Below, in pieces: positions 52,840 through 63,840 of a stretch of 64,000 bases of DNA. The number at the start of each line of letters is the position of its first letter. The first letter of the stretch is position 1. Source of the DNA: Calliopsis andreniformis (taxonomy: Eukaryota > Arthropoda > Insecta > Hymenoptera > Andrenidae); NCBI RefSeq assembly GCF_051401765.1, contig NW_027480600.1, forward strand, positions 496,001 to 560,000, given 5' to 3'. The translations under genes and the position numbers were made by a program. The notes below the pieces were generated by a model. The model saw only the letters and a list, made by a program, of their open reading frames with translations, did no database searches and had not been told where the DNA came from.

Positions 52840-53052
52840 TCCTCAATCCTCTATCCTCAATCTTCAATCCTCAATACACAATCTTCAATCCTCAATCCTC
52901 AATTCTCAGTCCTCAATACTCAATCCTCAACCGTCAATCCTCAATCCCCAATCCTCAATCTTCAATCCTCAATCCTCAATCCTCAATCCTCAATCTTCAA
53001 TCCTTAATCTCCAATCCTCAATACTCAATCTTCAATCCTCAATCCTCAATCC

Positions 53053-53546
53053 TCAATCCTCAATCCTCAATCCTCAGTCCTCAATACTCAACGCACAACC
53101 CTCAACCGTCAATCCTCAATACTCAACCATCAATACTCAATTCTCAATACTCAATAGAATATCCTGAATGCTCGTGTTTCAGTACTCAATCCACAATATT
53201 CAATAATCAAATCTCAATCCTCAAACATCAATTCTCAACACTCAATCCTCAACATTCAGACGTCACTCTTCAATCTTCCATCATCAATCCTCTATCCTCA
53301 AGCGTCAATCCTCAATCGTCAATCCTCAACCCTCAATCCTCAGTCCTCAAACCTCAATTCCGATTCCTCAATCCTGAATCCTCAATCTTCATCCCTCAGT
53401 CCGCAACAATCGATTGTCAATCCCCTATCCTCAATAGAATATGTTCAATTCACAGTTTTCTGTACTCAATCCCCAAGCTTCAATCTTCAAATCTCAATCC
53501 ACAAACATCAATTCTCATCACTCAACCCTCAACACTCAGTCCTCAA
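53053..53546 (+). repeat. D-E segment R9a
   Basis: About 494 bp matching 61688-62181 at offset 8635, with unusual shared words ACGCACAA, TGTTCAA after TAGAATA, and CAATCGA. Confidence 0.83.
53155..53259 (+). repeat. Marker D
   Basis: TGCTCGT GTTTCAG in words 3-4, shared with 61790. Confidence 0.82.
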
Positions 53547-53553
53547 TCTTCAA
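53435..53553 (+). repeat. Marker E
   Basis: TGTTCAA at word 2 and TTTTCTG at word 4, shared with 62070. Confidence 0.82.
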
Positions 53554-54056
53554 TCCTCAATCCTCAATCCTCAGTCCTCAGTCCTCAATCCTCAATATTC
53601 AAACCACAATCCTCAACCGTCAGTCCTCGTCCTCAATCCTCAACCCTCAATCCTCAGTCCTGAACCTTCAATCCTCAATACTCAATCATCAATCCTCAAT
53701 CCTCAATCCTCATTCCTCAAACCTCAATCCTCAACCCTCAGTCCTCATATTCAATTCTCAATTGTCAATCCTCAATCCTCAATTCTCAATCTTCAATCCT
53801 CAATAATCAATCTCCAATCCTAGATCCTCAATCCCCAATCCTCAATCTTCAATCCTCAGTACTCAAACTTCTATCTGCAATCCTCAATCCTCAATCCTCA
53901 ATCCTCAATCCGCAATCCGCAATCTTCAACCTTCCATACTCAATCTTCAATCCTCAATCCCCAATACTAAAATCCTCAGTCCTCAATATTCGACACACAA
54001 CCCTCAACCACCAATCCTCAATACTCAACCATCAATGCTCAATTCTCGATACTCAA

Positions 54057-54175
54057 CAGAATATCCTGAATTCTCAGTTTTCAATACCCAATCCTCATTC
54101 TTCAATGTTCAAGTCTCCATCCACAAACATCTATTCTCATCACTCAACCCTCAACACTCAGTCCTCAATCTTCAA
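54057..54175 (+). repeat. Marker F
   Basis: Only F in zone II; starts CAGAATA, GTCTCCA at word 9. Confidence 0.82.
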
Positions 54176-54580
54176 TCCTCACTCCTCAATCCTCAATCTT
54201 CAATCCCCAATACTCAATCTTCAATCCTCAATCGTCAGTTCTCAATCCTCAATCCTCAATCCTCAGTCACCAATACTCAATCCTCGATACCCAATCCTCA
54301 ATCCACAATCCTCAATCCTCAATCCTCAACCCTCAATCCTCAAACCTCAATCCTCAGTCATGAATACTCCACCTTCTACACTCAATCCACAATCCTCAAT
54401 CCTCGTCATCAATCCTCAACCCTCAATCCTCAATCTTCAATCTTCAATCATCAATACTCAATCTTCAATCCTCAATCCTCAATCCTCAATCCTCAATCCT
54501 CAATACTCAACACACAACCCTCAACCATCAATTCTCAATACTCAACCATCAATCCTCAATTCTCAATACTCAATACTCAA

Positions 54581-54685
54581 TAGAATATCCTGAATTCTCA
54601 TGGTTCAATACTCAATCCACAATATTCAATAATTAAATCTCAATCCTCAAACCTCAATACTCAACACTCAATCCTCAACACTCAG
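54581..54685 (+). repeat. Marker D
   Basis: TAATTAA at word 8. Confidence 0.82.
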
Positions 54686-54860
54686 TCCTCTCTCTTCAAT
54701 CCTCCATCCTCAATCCTCAATCCTCAAGAGTCAATCCTCCATCCTCAATCCTCAAACCTCAATTCTCAGTCCTCAAACCTCAATCCCGAATCCTCAACCC
54801 TGAATCCTCAATCTTCAGCCCTCAGTCCGCAACAATCAATTGTCAATCCTCAATCCTCAA

Positions 54861-54979
54861 TAGAATATCCTCAATTCACAGTTTTCGATTCTCAATCACC
54901 ATTCTTCAATCTTCAAATCTCAATCCACAAACATCAATTCTCATCACTCAACCCTCAACACTCAGTCCTCAATCTTCAA
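54861..54979 (+). repeat. Marker E
   Basis: 280 bp after D; TTTTCGA TTCTCAA TCACCAT in words 4-6. Confidence 0.82.
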
Positions 54980-55287
54980 TCCTCAATCCTCAATCCTCAA
55001 TCTTCAATCCTCAATACACAATCTTCAATCCTCAATCCTCAATTCTCAGTCCTCAATACTCAATCCTCAATCGTCAATCCTCAATCCCCAATCCTCAATC
55101 TTCAATCCTCAATCCTCAATCCTCAATCCTCAATCCTCAATCTTGAATCCTCAATACTCAACCTTCAATCCTCAATCCTCAATCCTCAATCCTCAATCCT
55201 CAATCCACAGTCCTCAATACTCATCACACAACCCTCAACCGTCAATCCTCAATACTCAACCATCAATACTCAATTCTCAATACTCAA

Positions 55288-55392
55288 TAGAATATCCTGA
55301 ATTCTCATGTTTCAATACTCAATCCACAATATTCAATAATCAAATCTCAATCCTCAAACATCAATTCTCAACACTCAATCCTCAACACTCAG
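55288..55392 (+). repeat. Marker D without E
   Basis: No E marker follows at 280 bp. Confidence 0.82.
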
Positions 55393-56131
55393 TCCTCAAT
55401 CTTCAATCCTCAATACACAATCCTCAATCCTCAATCGTCAATCCTCAATCCCCAATACTCTATCATCAATCCTCAATCCTCAATCCTCAATCCGCAATCC
55501 TCAATCATCAATCCTCAATCCTCAATCCTCAATCCTCATTCCTCAAACCGCAACTCTCAACCCTCAGTCCTCATCCTCTATCCTCAATCCTCAATACTCA
55601 GTCCTCAATCTTCAATCCTCAATCCTCAATCCTCAAACCTCAATCCTCAGTCATGAATACTCCATCTTCAATACTCAATCTACAATCCTCAATGCTCGAT
55701 CCTCAATCCTCAATCCTCAATCCTCATTCCTCAAACCTCAATCCTCAACACTCAGTCCTCATACTCAATCCTCAATTCTCAATCCTCAATCCTCAATTCT
55801 CAATCTTCAATCCTCAATAATCAATCTGCAATCCTAGATCCTCAATCCCCAATCCTCAATCTTCAATACTCAATGCTCAATCGTCTATCCTCAATCCTCA
55901 GTCCACAATCCTCAATCCTCAAACCTCAATCCTCAACCGTCAGTCCTCGTCATCAATCCTCAAACCTCAATCCTCAATCCTCAATCTTCAATCATCAATA
56001 CTCAATCTTCAATCCTCAACCCTCAATCCTCAATCCTCAATCCTCAATCCTCAATATTCAACACACAACCCTCAACCATCAATTCTCAATACTCAACCAT
56101 CAATTCTCAATTCTCAATACTCAATACTCAA

Positions 56132-56250
56132 TAGAATATCCTGAATTCTCATGGTCCAATACTCAATCCACAATATTCAATAATCAAATCTCAATCCTCA
56201 AACCTCAATTCTCATCACTCAACCCTCAACACTCAGTCCTCAATCTTCAA
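56132..56250 (+). repeat. Marker D/E recombinant
   Basis: D words up to ACCTCAA, then E words from TTCTCAT CACTCAA CCCTCAA to TCTTCAA. Confidence 0.82.
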
Positions 56251-56999
56251 TCCTCAATCCTCTATCCTCAATCTTCAATCCTCAATACACAATCTTCAAT
56301 CCTCAATCCTCAATTCTCAGTCCGCAATACTCAATCCTCAACCGTCAATCCTCAATCCCCAATCCTCAATCTTCAATCCTCAATGCTCAATCCTCAATCC
56401 TCAATCTTCAATCCTCAATCTTCAATCCTCAATACTCAACCTTCAATCCTCAATCCTCAATCCTCAATCCTCAATCCTCAATCTTCAATCCTCAATGCTC
56501 AATCCTCAATCCTCAATCTTCAATCCTCAATCTTCAATCCTCAATACTCAATCTTCAATCCTCAATCCTCAATCCTCAATCCTCAATCCTCAATCCTCAA
56601 TCTTCAATCCTCAATACTCAATCTTCAATCCTCAATCCTCAATCCTCAATCCTCAATCCTCAATCCTCAATCCTCAATCTTCAATCCTCAATACTCAATC
56701 TTCAATTCACAATCCTCAATCTTCAATCCTCAATCCTCAATCCTCAATACCCAATCCTCAATCTGCAACACTCTATCCTCAATTCTCAATTCTCAATCCT
56801 CAATCCTCAATCCTCAATCCTCAATCCTCAATCCTCAATATTCAATCCTCAATACTCAATCTTCAATCCTCGATCCTCAATCCTAAATCCTCAGTCCTCG
56901 TTCTTCAATCCTCAATACCCAATCCTCAATCTTCAATCCTCAATCCTCAATCCTCAATTCTCAATCCTCAATCCTCAATCTTCTGACCTCAAACATCAA

Positions 57000-57655
57000 T
57001 AATCAATCTTCAATCCTCAATACTCAATCTTCAATCCACAATCCTCAATCTTCAATCCTCAATACTCAATCTTTCATCCTCAATCCTGAATCCTCAATAC
57101 TCAATCCTCAATCCTCAGTCCTCAATCCTCAATCTTCAATCCTCAACACTCAATCTTCAATCCTCAATCCTCAATCCTCAATTCTCAATCCTCATTCTTC
57201 AATCCTCATTACCTAATCCACAATCCTCATTCCTCAATCCTCAATCCTCAATTCTCAACCCTCAATCCTCAATGATCATTCTTCAATCCTCAATCCTCAG
57301 TCTTCAAACCTCAATTCTGAATCCTCAATCCTGAATCCTCAATCTTCAGGCCTCAGTCCTCAGCAATCAGTTGACAATCCTCAATCCTCAATAGAATATC
57401 CTCAATTCACAGTTTTCAATACTCAATACTCAATCTGCAATCTTCAAACCTCTATCCACAAACATCAATTCTCATCGCTGAACCCTCAACACTCAGTCCT
57501 CAATGTTCAATACTCAATCTTCAACCCACAATCCTCAATCGTCAATCTTCAATCCTCAATACTCAATCTTCAATCCTCTATCCTCAATCCTCAATCCTCA
57601 ATCCTCATTCTTCAATCCTCAATACCCAATCCTCAATCTTCAATCCTCAATCCTC
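57000..57655 (+). repeat. Higher-order copy R11b, in zone III
   Basis: Copy of 50080-50735 placed inside D/E/F sequence. It continues with zone I-type words where the partner changes to zone II, so it comes from zone I proper. Confidence 0.8.
57392..57510 (+). repeat. Marker A, zone III
   Basis: Standard A except CGCTGAA for CACTGAA. Confidence 0.85.
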
Positions 57656-57908
57656 AATCCTCAATTCTCAATATTGAATCCTCAGTCCTCAGTCCTTAAA
57701 CCTCAATCCTCAACCCTCAGCCCTCATCCTCAATCCTCAATCCTCAATCCTCAATCCTCAATCCTCAATCTTCAATCCTCAATACTCAATCTTCAATCCT
57801 CAATCCTCCATCCTCTGTCCGCAAACCTCAATTCTGAATCCTCAACCCTGAAACCTCAATCTTCAGCCCTCAGTCCTCAACAATCAGGTTACAATCCTCA
57901 ATCCTCAA

Positions 57909-58027
57909 TGGAATATCCTCAATTCACAGTTTTCAATACACAATACTCATTCTGCAATCTTCAAATCTCTATCCACAAACATCAATTCTCACCACTCAAC
58001 ACTCAACACTCAGTCCTCAATGTTCAA
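57909..58027 (+). repeat. Marker C1, zone III
   Basis: TGGAATA form; CACTCAA follows CACTCAA where the other C1 copies have CCCTCAA. Confidence 0.85.
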
Positions 58028-59257
58028 TCCTCAATCCCCAATTCTCAATCTTCAATCCTCAATACTCAGTCTTTAATCCTCAATCCTCAATCCTCAATCT
58101 TCAATCCTCAGTCCTCAATCCTCAATCCTCAATTCTCAATCCTCAATCCTCAATCTTCTGACCTCAAACATCAATAATCAACCCTCAGTCCTCGTCCTCA
58201 ATCCACAACCCTCAGTCCTCAATCCTCAATCTTCAATCATCAATATTCAATCTTCAATCCTCAGTACTCAATCTTCAATCCACAATCCTCAATCTTCAAT
58301 CCTCAATACTCAATCTTCAATCCTCAATCCTCAATCCTCAATACTCAATCCTCAATCCTCAGTCCTCAATCCTCAATCTTCAATCCTCAATACTCAATCT
58401 TCAATCCTCAATCCTCAACCCTCAATCCCCAATCCTCAATCTTCAATCATCAATATTCAATCTTTACTCATCAATCCTCAATCCTCAATGTTCAATCCTC
58501 AATCCCCAATCCTCAATCCTCAATCCTCAATCCTCAATCCTCAATCCTCAATCCTCAATCTTCAATCCTCAATACTCAATCGTCAATACTCAATCCTCAA
58601 TCCTAAATCCTCAGTCCTCATTCTTCAATCCTCAATACCCAATCCTCAATCTTCAATCCTCAATCCTCAATCCTCAATTCTGAATCCTCAATCCTCATTC
58701 CTCAGACGTCAAACGTTAATACTCAACCCTCAGTCCGCGTCCTCAATCCACGACCCTCAATCCTCAATCCTCAACCTACAATCATCAATATTCAATCTTC
58801 AATCCTCAATCCTCAATCCTCGATACTCAATTCTCAATCCTCAATGTTCAACCCTCAATACCCAATCCTCAATCTACAATCCTCAGTCCTCAATCCTCAA
58901 TCATCAATTCTCAATCCTCAATCCTCAGTCCTCAGTCCTCAAACCTCAAACCTCAACCCTCAGCCCTCATCGTCAATTCTCGATCCTCAATTCTCAATCC
59001 TCAACCTTCAATCCTCAATACTCAATCTTCAATCCACAATCCTCAATCTTCAATCCTCAATAGTCAATCTTCAATCCTCAATAGTCAATCTTCAATCCTC
59101 AATCCTCAATCCTCAATACTCAATCCTGAGTCCTCAGTCCTCAATCTTCAATACTCAGGCCTCAGTCCTAAAATACTCAATCCTCAATATTCAACACACA
59201 ACACTCAAACATCAATCCTCAATACTCAAGCATCAATCCTCAATTCTCAATACTCAA

Positions 59258-59376
59258 TAGAATATCCTGAATTCTCAGTTTTCAATACTCAATACTCACT
59301 CTTCAATCTTCAAGTCTCCATCCATAAACACCTATTCTCATCACTCAGCCCTCAACACTCGGTCCTCAATCTTCAA
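59258..59376 (+). repeat. Marker F
   Basis: TCCATAA and CACTCGG variants; next F is 384 bp on, as at 63324. Confidence 0.83.
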
Positions 59377-59641
59377 TCCTCAAACCTCAATCCTTAATCT
59401 TCAATCCTGAATACTCAACCTTCAATCCTCAAACCTCAAACCTCAATCCTCAACCGTCAGTCCTTGTCGTCAATCCTCAACACTCAATCCTCAATCCTCA
59501 ATCTTCAATCATCAACACTCAATCTTCAATCCTCAAACCTCAGTCCTCAATCCTCAATCCTCAATCCTCAATATTCAAAACACAACCCTCAACCACCAAT
59601 CCTCAATACTCAACCATCAATCCTGAATTCTCAATACTCAA

Positions 59642-59760
59642 TAGAATATCCTGAATTCTCAGTTTTCAATACCCAATCCTCAATCTTCAATATTCAAGTC
59701 TCCATCCACAAACATCTATTCTCATCACTCAACCCTCAACACTCAGTCCTCAATCTTCAA
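59642..59760 (+). repeat. Marker F
   Basis: TACCCAA at word 5, like the F at 63708. Confidence 0.83.
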
Positions 59761-59990
59761 TACTCAATCCTCAATCCTCAGTCCTCAGTCCTCAATCCTC
59801 AATATTCAAACCACAATCCTCAACCGTCAGTCCTCGTCCTCAATCCTCAACCCTCAATCCTCAGTCCTCAACCTTCAATCATCAATACTCAATTTTCAAT
59901 CCTCAATCCTCAATCCTCAATATTCAATACACAAACCTCAACCATCAATCCTCAATACTCAATCATCAATCCTCAGTTCTCAATAATCAA

Positions 59991-60109
59991 TAGAATATCC
60001 TGAATTCTCAGTTTTCAATACCCAATCCTCATTCTTCAATGTTCAAGTCTCCATCCACAAACATCTATTCTCATCACTCAACCCTCAATACTCAGTCCTC
60101 AATCTTCAA
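59991..60109 (+). repeat. Marker F
   Basis: TGTTCAA at word 8, like the F at 54057. Confidence 0.83.
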
Positions 60110-60396
60110 TCCTCAATCCTCAATCCTCAATCTTCAATCCTCAATACTCAATCTTCAATCCTCAATTGTCAGTTCTCAATCCTCAGTCCTCAATCCTCAG
60201 TCACCAATACTCAATCCTCGATACCCAATCCTCAATCCTCAATCCACAATCCTCAATCCTCAATCCTCAATCCTCAATCTTCAATCCTCAATACTCAATC
60301 TTCAATCTTCAATCCACAATCCTCAATCCTCAATCCTCAATCCGCAATCCTCAATCTTCAATCCTCAATACTCAATCTTCAATACTCAGTCCTCAA

Positions 60397-60459
60397 TGTT
60401 CTATCTTCAGGTCTCCATCCACAAACATCTATTCTCATCACTCAACCCTCAACCCTCAG
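60397..60459 (+). repeat. Marker F, truncated
   Basis: Words TGTTCTA TCTTCAG lead into the second half of F; the TAGAATA half is missing. Confidence 0.8.
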
Positions 60460-60697
60460 TCCTCGTCCTCCATCCTCAATCCTCATTCTTCAATCCTCAA
60501 CACTCAATCTTCAATCACCAATCCTCAATCCTCAATCCTCAATCCTCAATCCGCAATCCTCAATCTTCTATCCTCAATACTCAACCTTCAATCCCCAATC
60601 CTCAATCCTGAAATCCTGAATCCTCAATATTCAACACACAACACTCAACCCTCAGTCCTCAATACTCAATCATCAATCCTCAATTCTCTATACTCAA

Positions 60698-60816
60698 TAG
60701 AATATCCTGAATTCTCAGTTTTCAAAACTCAATCCTCAATCTTCAATCTTCAAGTCTCCATCCACAAACACCTATTCTCATCACTCATCCCTCAACACTC
60801 AGTCCTCAATCTTCAA
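60698..60816 (+). repeat. Marker F
   Basis: AACTCAA-type word 5 and CACTCAT at word 13. Confidence 0.83.
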
Positions 60817-61314
60817 TCCTCAATCCTCAATCCTCAATCTTCAATCCTCAATACTTAATCTTCAATCCTCAATCCTCAACCCACAATCCTCAATCCTCAA
60901 TCCTCAGTCATCAATACTCAATCTTCGATACTCAATTCCCAATCCTCAATCCTCAATCCTCAATCCTCAATCCTCAATCCTCGTTCCTCAAACCTCAATC
61001 CTCAACCCTCAATCCACAATCCTCAATCCTCAATCCTCAGTCATCAATACACAATCTTCGATACTCAATCCCCAATCCTCAATCCTCAATTCTCAATCCT
61101 CAATCTTCAATCGTCAATCCTCAATCCCCAATACTCTATCATCAATCCTCAATCCTCAATCCTCAATCCGCAATCCTCAATCATCAATCCTCAATACTCA
61201 ATCTTCAATACTCAGTCCTCAGTCCTAAAATCCTCAATCCTCAATATTCAACACACAACCCTCAAACATGAATCCTCAATACTCAAGCATCAATCCTCAA
61301 TTCTCAATACTCAA

Positions 61315-61433
61315 TAGAATATCCTGAATTCTCAGTTTTCAATACTCAATCCTCACTCTTCAATCTTCAAGTCTCCATCCACGAACACCTATTCTCATGA
61401 CTCAGCCCTCAACACTCGGTCCTCAACCTTCAA
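61315..61433 (+). repeat. Marker F
   Basis: TCCACGA, GACTCAG and CACTCGG variants. Confidence 0.83.
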
Positions 61434-61475
61434 TCCTCAAACCTCAATCCTTAATCTTCAATCCTCAATACTCAA

Positions 61476-61700
61476 TCCGCAATCCTCAATCTTCAATCCT
61501 CAATACTCAATCTTCAATACTCAGTCCTCAATGTTCTATCTTCAGGTCTCCATCCACAAACATCTATTCTCATCACTCAACCCTCAACCCTCAGTCCTCG
61601 TCCTCCATCCTCAATCCTCATTCTTCAATCCTCAACACTCAATCTTCAATCACCAATCCTCAATCCTCAATCCTCAATCCTCAATCCGCAATCCTCAATC
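61476..61700 (+). repeat. Short F-type copy R10
   Basis: 225 bp matching 60341-60565 at offset 1135, beginning exactly where R8a ends. With the D-E island that follows, it separates the two R8 copies. Confidence 0.78.
61532..61594 (+). repeat. Marker F, truncated
   Basis: Copy of 60397 at offset 1135. Confidence 0.8.
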
Positions 61701-62181
61701 CTCAATCCTCAGTCCTCAATACTCAACGCACAACCCTCAACCGTCAATCCTCAATACTCAACCATCAATACTCAATTCTCAATACTCAATAGAATATCCT
61801 GAATTCTCGTGTTTCAGTACTCAATCCACAATATTCAATAATCAAATCTCAATCCTCAAACATCAATTCTCAACACTCAATCCTCAACATTCAGACGTCA
61901 CTCTTCAATCTTCCATCATCAATCCTCTATCCTCAAGCGTCAATCCTCAATCGTCAATCCTCAACCCTCAATCCTCAGTCCTCAAACCTCAATTCCGATT
62001 CCTCAATCATGAATCCTCAATCTTCATCCCTCAGACCGCAACAATCGATTGTCAATCCCCTATCCTCAATAGAATATGTTCAATTCACAGTTTTCTGTAC
62101 TCAATCCCCAAGCTTCAATCTTCAAATCTCAATCCACAAACATCAATTCTCATCACTCAACCCTCAACACTCAGTCCTCAA
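61688..62181 (+). repeat. D-E island R9b inside zone IV
   Basis: Copy of 53053-53546 with a few substitutions (near 62002 and 62036), inserted in F-type sequence. The D and E markers are 280 bp apart, as in zone II. Confidence 0.83.
61790..61894 (+). repeat. Marker D, island
   Basis: Copy of 53155, but with TTCTCGT in place of TGCTCGT. Confidence 0.83.
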
Positions 62182-62188
62182 CCTTCAA
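62070..62188 (+). repeat. Marker E, island
   Basis: Copy of 53435, 280 bp after D. Confidence 0.83.
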
Positions 62189-62405
62189 CCCTTAATCCTC
62201 AACCCTCAATCGTCAATCCTCAATCCCCAATCCTCTATCGTCAATCCTCAACCCTCAATCCTCAATCCTCAATCCTCAATCCTCAATCTTCAATCCTCAA
62301 TACTCAATCTTCAATCTTCAATCCACAATCCTCAATCCTCAATCCTCAAACCGCAATCCTCAATCTTCAATCCTCAATACTCAATCTTCAATACTCAGTC
62401 CTCAA

Positions 62406-62468
62406 TGTTCTATCTTCAGGTCTCCATCCACAAACATCTATTCTCATCACTCAACCCTCAACCCTCAG
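62406..62468 (+). repeat. Marker F, truncated
   Basis: Copy of 60397 at offset 2009. Confidence 0.8.
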
Positions 62469-62706
62469 TCCTCGTCCTCCATCCTCAATCCTCATTCTTC
62501 AATCCTCAACACTCAATCTTCAATCACCAATCCTCAATCCTCAATCCTCAATCCTCAATCCGCAATCCTCAATCTTCTATCCTCAATACTCAACCTTCAA
62601 TCCCCAATCCTCAATCCTGAAATCCTGAATCCTCAATATTCAACACACAACACTCAACCCTCAGTCCTCAATACTCAATCATCAATCCTCAATTCTCTAT
62701 ACTCAA

Positions 62707-62825
62707 TAGAATATCCTGAATTCTCAGTTTTCAAAACTCAATCCTCAATCTTCAATCTTCAAGTCTCCATCCACAAACACCTATTCTCATCACTCATCCC
62801 TCAACACTCAGTCCTCAATCTTCAA
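62707..62825 (+). repeat. Marker F
   Basis: R8b copy of 60698. Confidence 0.83.
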
Positions 62826-63323
62826 TCCTCAATCCTCAATCCTCAATCTTCAATCCTCAATACTCAATCTTGAATCCTCAATCCTCAACCCACAATCCTC
62901 AATCCTCAATCCTCAGTCATCAATACTCAATCTTCGATACTCAATTCCCAATCCTCAATCCTCAATCCTCAATCCTCAATCCTCAATCCTCGTTCCTCAA
63001 ACCTCAATCCTCAACCCTCAATCCACAATCCTCAATCCTCAATCCTCAGTCATCAATACACAATCTTCGATACTCAATCCCCAATCCTCAATCCTCAATC
63101 CTCAATCCTCAATCTTCAATCGTCAATCCTCAATCCCCAATACTCTATCATCAATCCTCAATCCTCAATCCTCAATCCGCAATCCTCAATCATCAATCCT
63201 CAATACTCAATCTTCAATACTCAGTCCTCAGTCCTAAAATCCTCAATCCTCAATATTCAACACACAACCCTCAAACATGAATCCTCAATATTCAAGCATC
63301 AATCCTCAATTCTCAATACTCAA

Positions 63324-63442
63324 TAGAATATCCTGAATTCTCAGTTTTCAATACTCAATCCTCACTCTTCAATCTTCAAGTCTCCATCCACGAACACCTA
63401 TTCTCATGACTCAGCCCTCAACACTCGGTCCTCAACCTTCAA
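63324..63442 (+). repeat. Marker F
   Basis: R8b copy of 61315. Confidence 0.83.
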
Positions 63443-63707
63443 TCCTCAAACCTCAATCCTTAATCTTCAATCCTCAATACTCAACCTTCAATCCTCAAAC
63501 CTCAAACCTCAATCCTCAACCGTCAGTCCTCGTCCTCAATCCTCAACCCTCAATCCTCAATCCTCAATCTTCAATCATCAACACTCAATCTTCAATCCTC
63601 AATCCTCAGTCCTCAATCCTCAATCCTCAACCCTCAATACTCATAACACAACCATCAACCACCAATCCTCAATACTCAACCATCAATCCTCAATTCTCAA
63701 TACTCAA

Positions 63708-63826
63708 TAGAATATCCTGAATTCTCAGTTTTCAATACCCAATCCTCAATCTTCAATATTCAAGTCCCCATCCACAAACATCTATTCTCATCACTCAACC
63801 CTCAACACTCAGTCCTCAATCTTCAA
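63708..63826 (+). repeat. Marker F
   Basis: GTCCCCA replaces GTCTCCA; last marker in the window. Confidence 0.83.
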
Positions 63827-63840
63827 TCCTCAATCCTCAA

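Larger units (their letters stand above)
50736..56837 (+). repeat. Zone II: D-E marker higher-order repeat
   Basis: Wording changes near 50735. Zone I landmarks such as TCTTCTG are absent and D markers (TTCTCAT GGTTCAA, then TATTCAA TAATCAA) appear. Four D-E pairs lie here, each 280 bp start to start, with one lone D, one D/E hybrid and one F. Upstream of D lies a recurring CACACAA CCCTCAA CCATCAA module. Copies differ more from one another than in zone I, which suggests an older or less recently homogenised part of the array. The stretch 56380-56830 is the plainest in the window: almost only TCCTCAA, TCTTCAA and TACTCAA, with no marker. Confidence 0.8.
56838..59140 (+). repeat. Zone III: island of zone I-type repeat
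   Basis: Zone I vocabulary returns: TCTTCTG landmarks near 56979 and 58154, an A marker at 57392 and a C1 marker at 57909. Part of it (57000-57655) is a direct copy of 50080-50735, sharing private words such as the CTTTCATCC near 50152 and 57072. The left landmark at 56979 is cut short after TAATCAA. Flanked on both sides by D/E/F sequence, the island looks like a transposed or recombined piece of zone I. Edges are approximate to about 30 bp. Confidence 0.75.
60247..61475 (+). repeat. 2009-bp-offset repeat R8a
   Basis: 1229 bp matching 62256-63484, with a truncated F marker and two full F markers. Both copies have the 8-mer insertion giving CTGAAATCC (60608 and 62617). Confidence 0.87.
62256..63484 (+). 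repeat. 2009-bp-offset repeat R8b
   Basis: Copy of 60247-61475; differences are few (for example near 62349, 62864 and 63293). Confidence 0.87.

Noticed and set aside
692..63720. Dozens of long open reading frames on the + strand, up to about 490 codons, as repeat-protein genes
   Set aside because: They overlap in several frames with the same composition, follow from a stop-free heptamer, and start or stop wherever a variant word makes ATG, TAA, TAG or TGA. No promoter, splice, codon-bias or ribosome-site signal sets any of them apart.
581..63826. Markers as insertions of a mobile element
   Set aside because: They keep the 7-bp register and are made of heptamer words. No target-site duplications, terminal repeats or coding capacity were seen.
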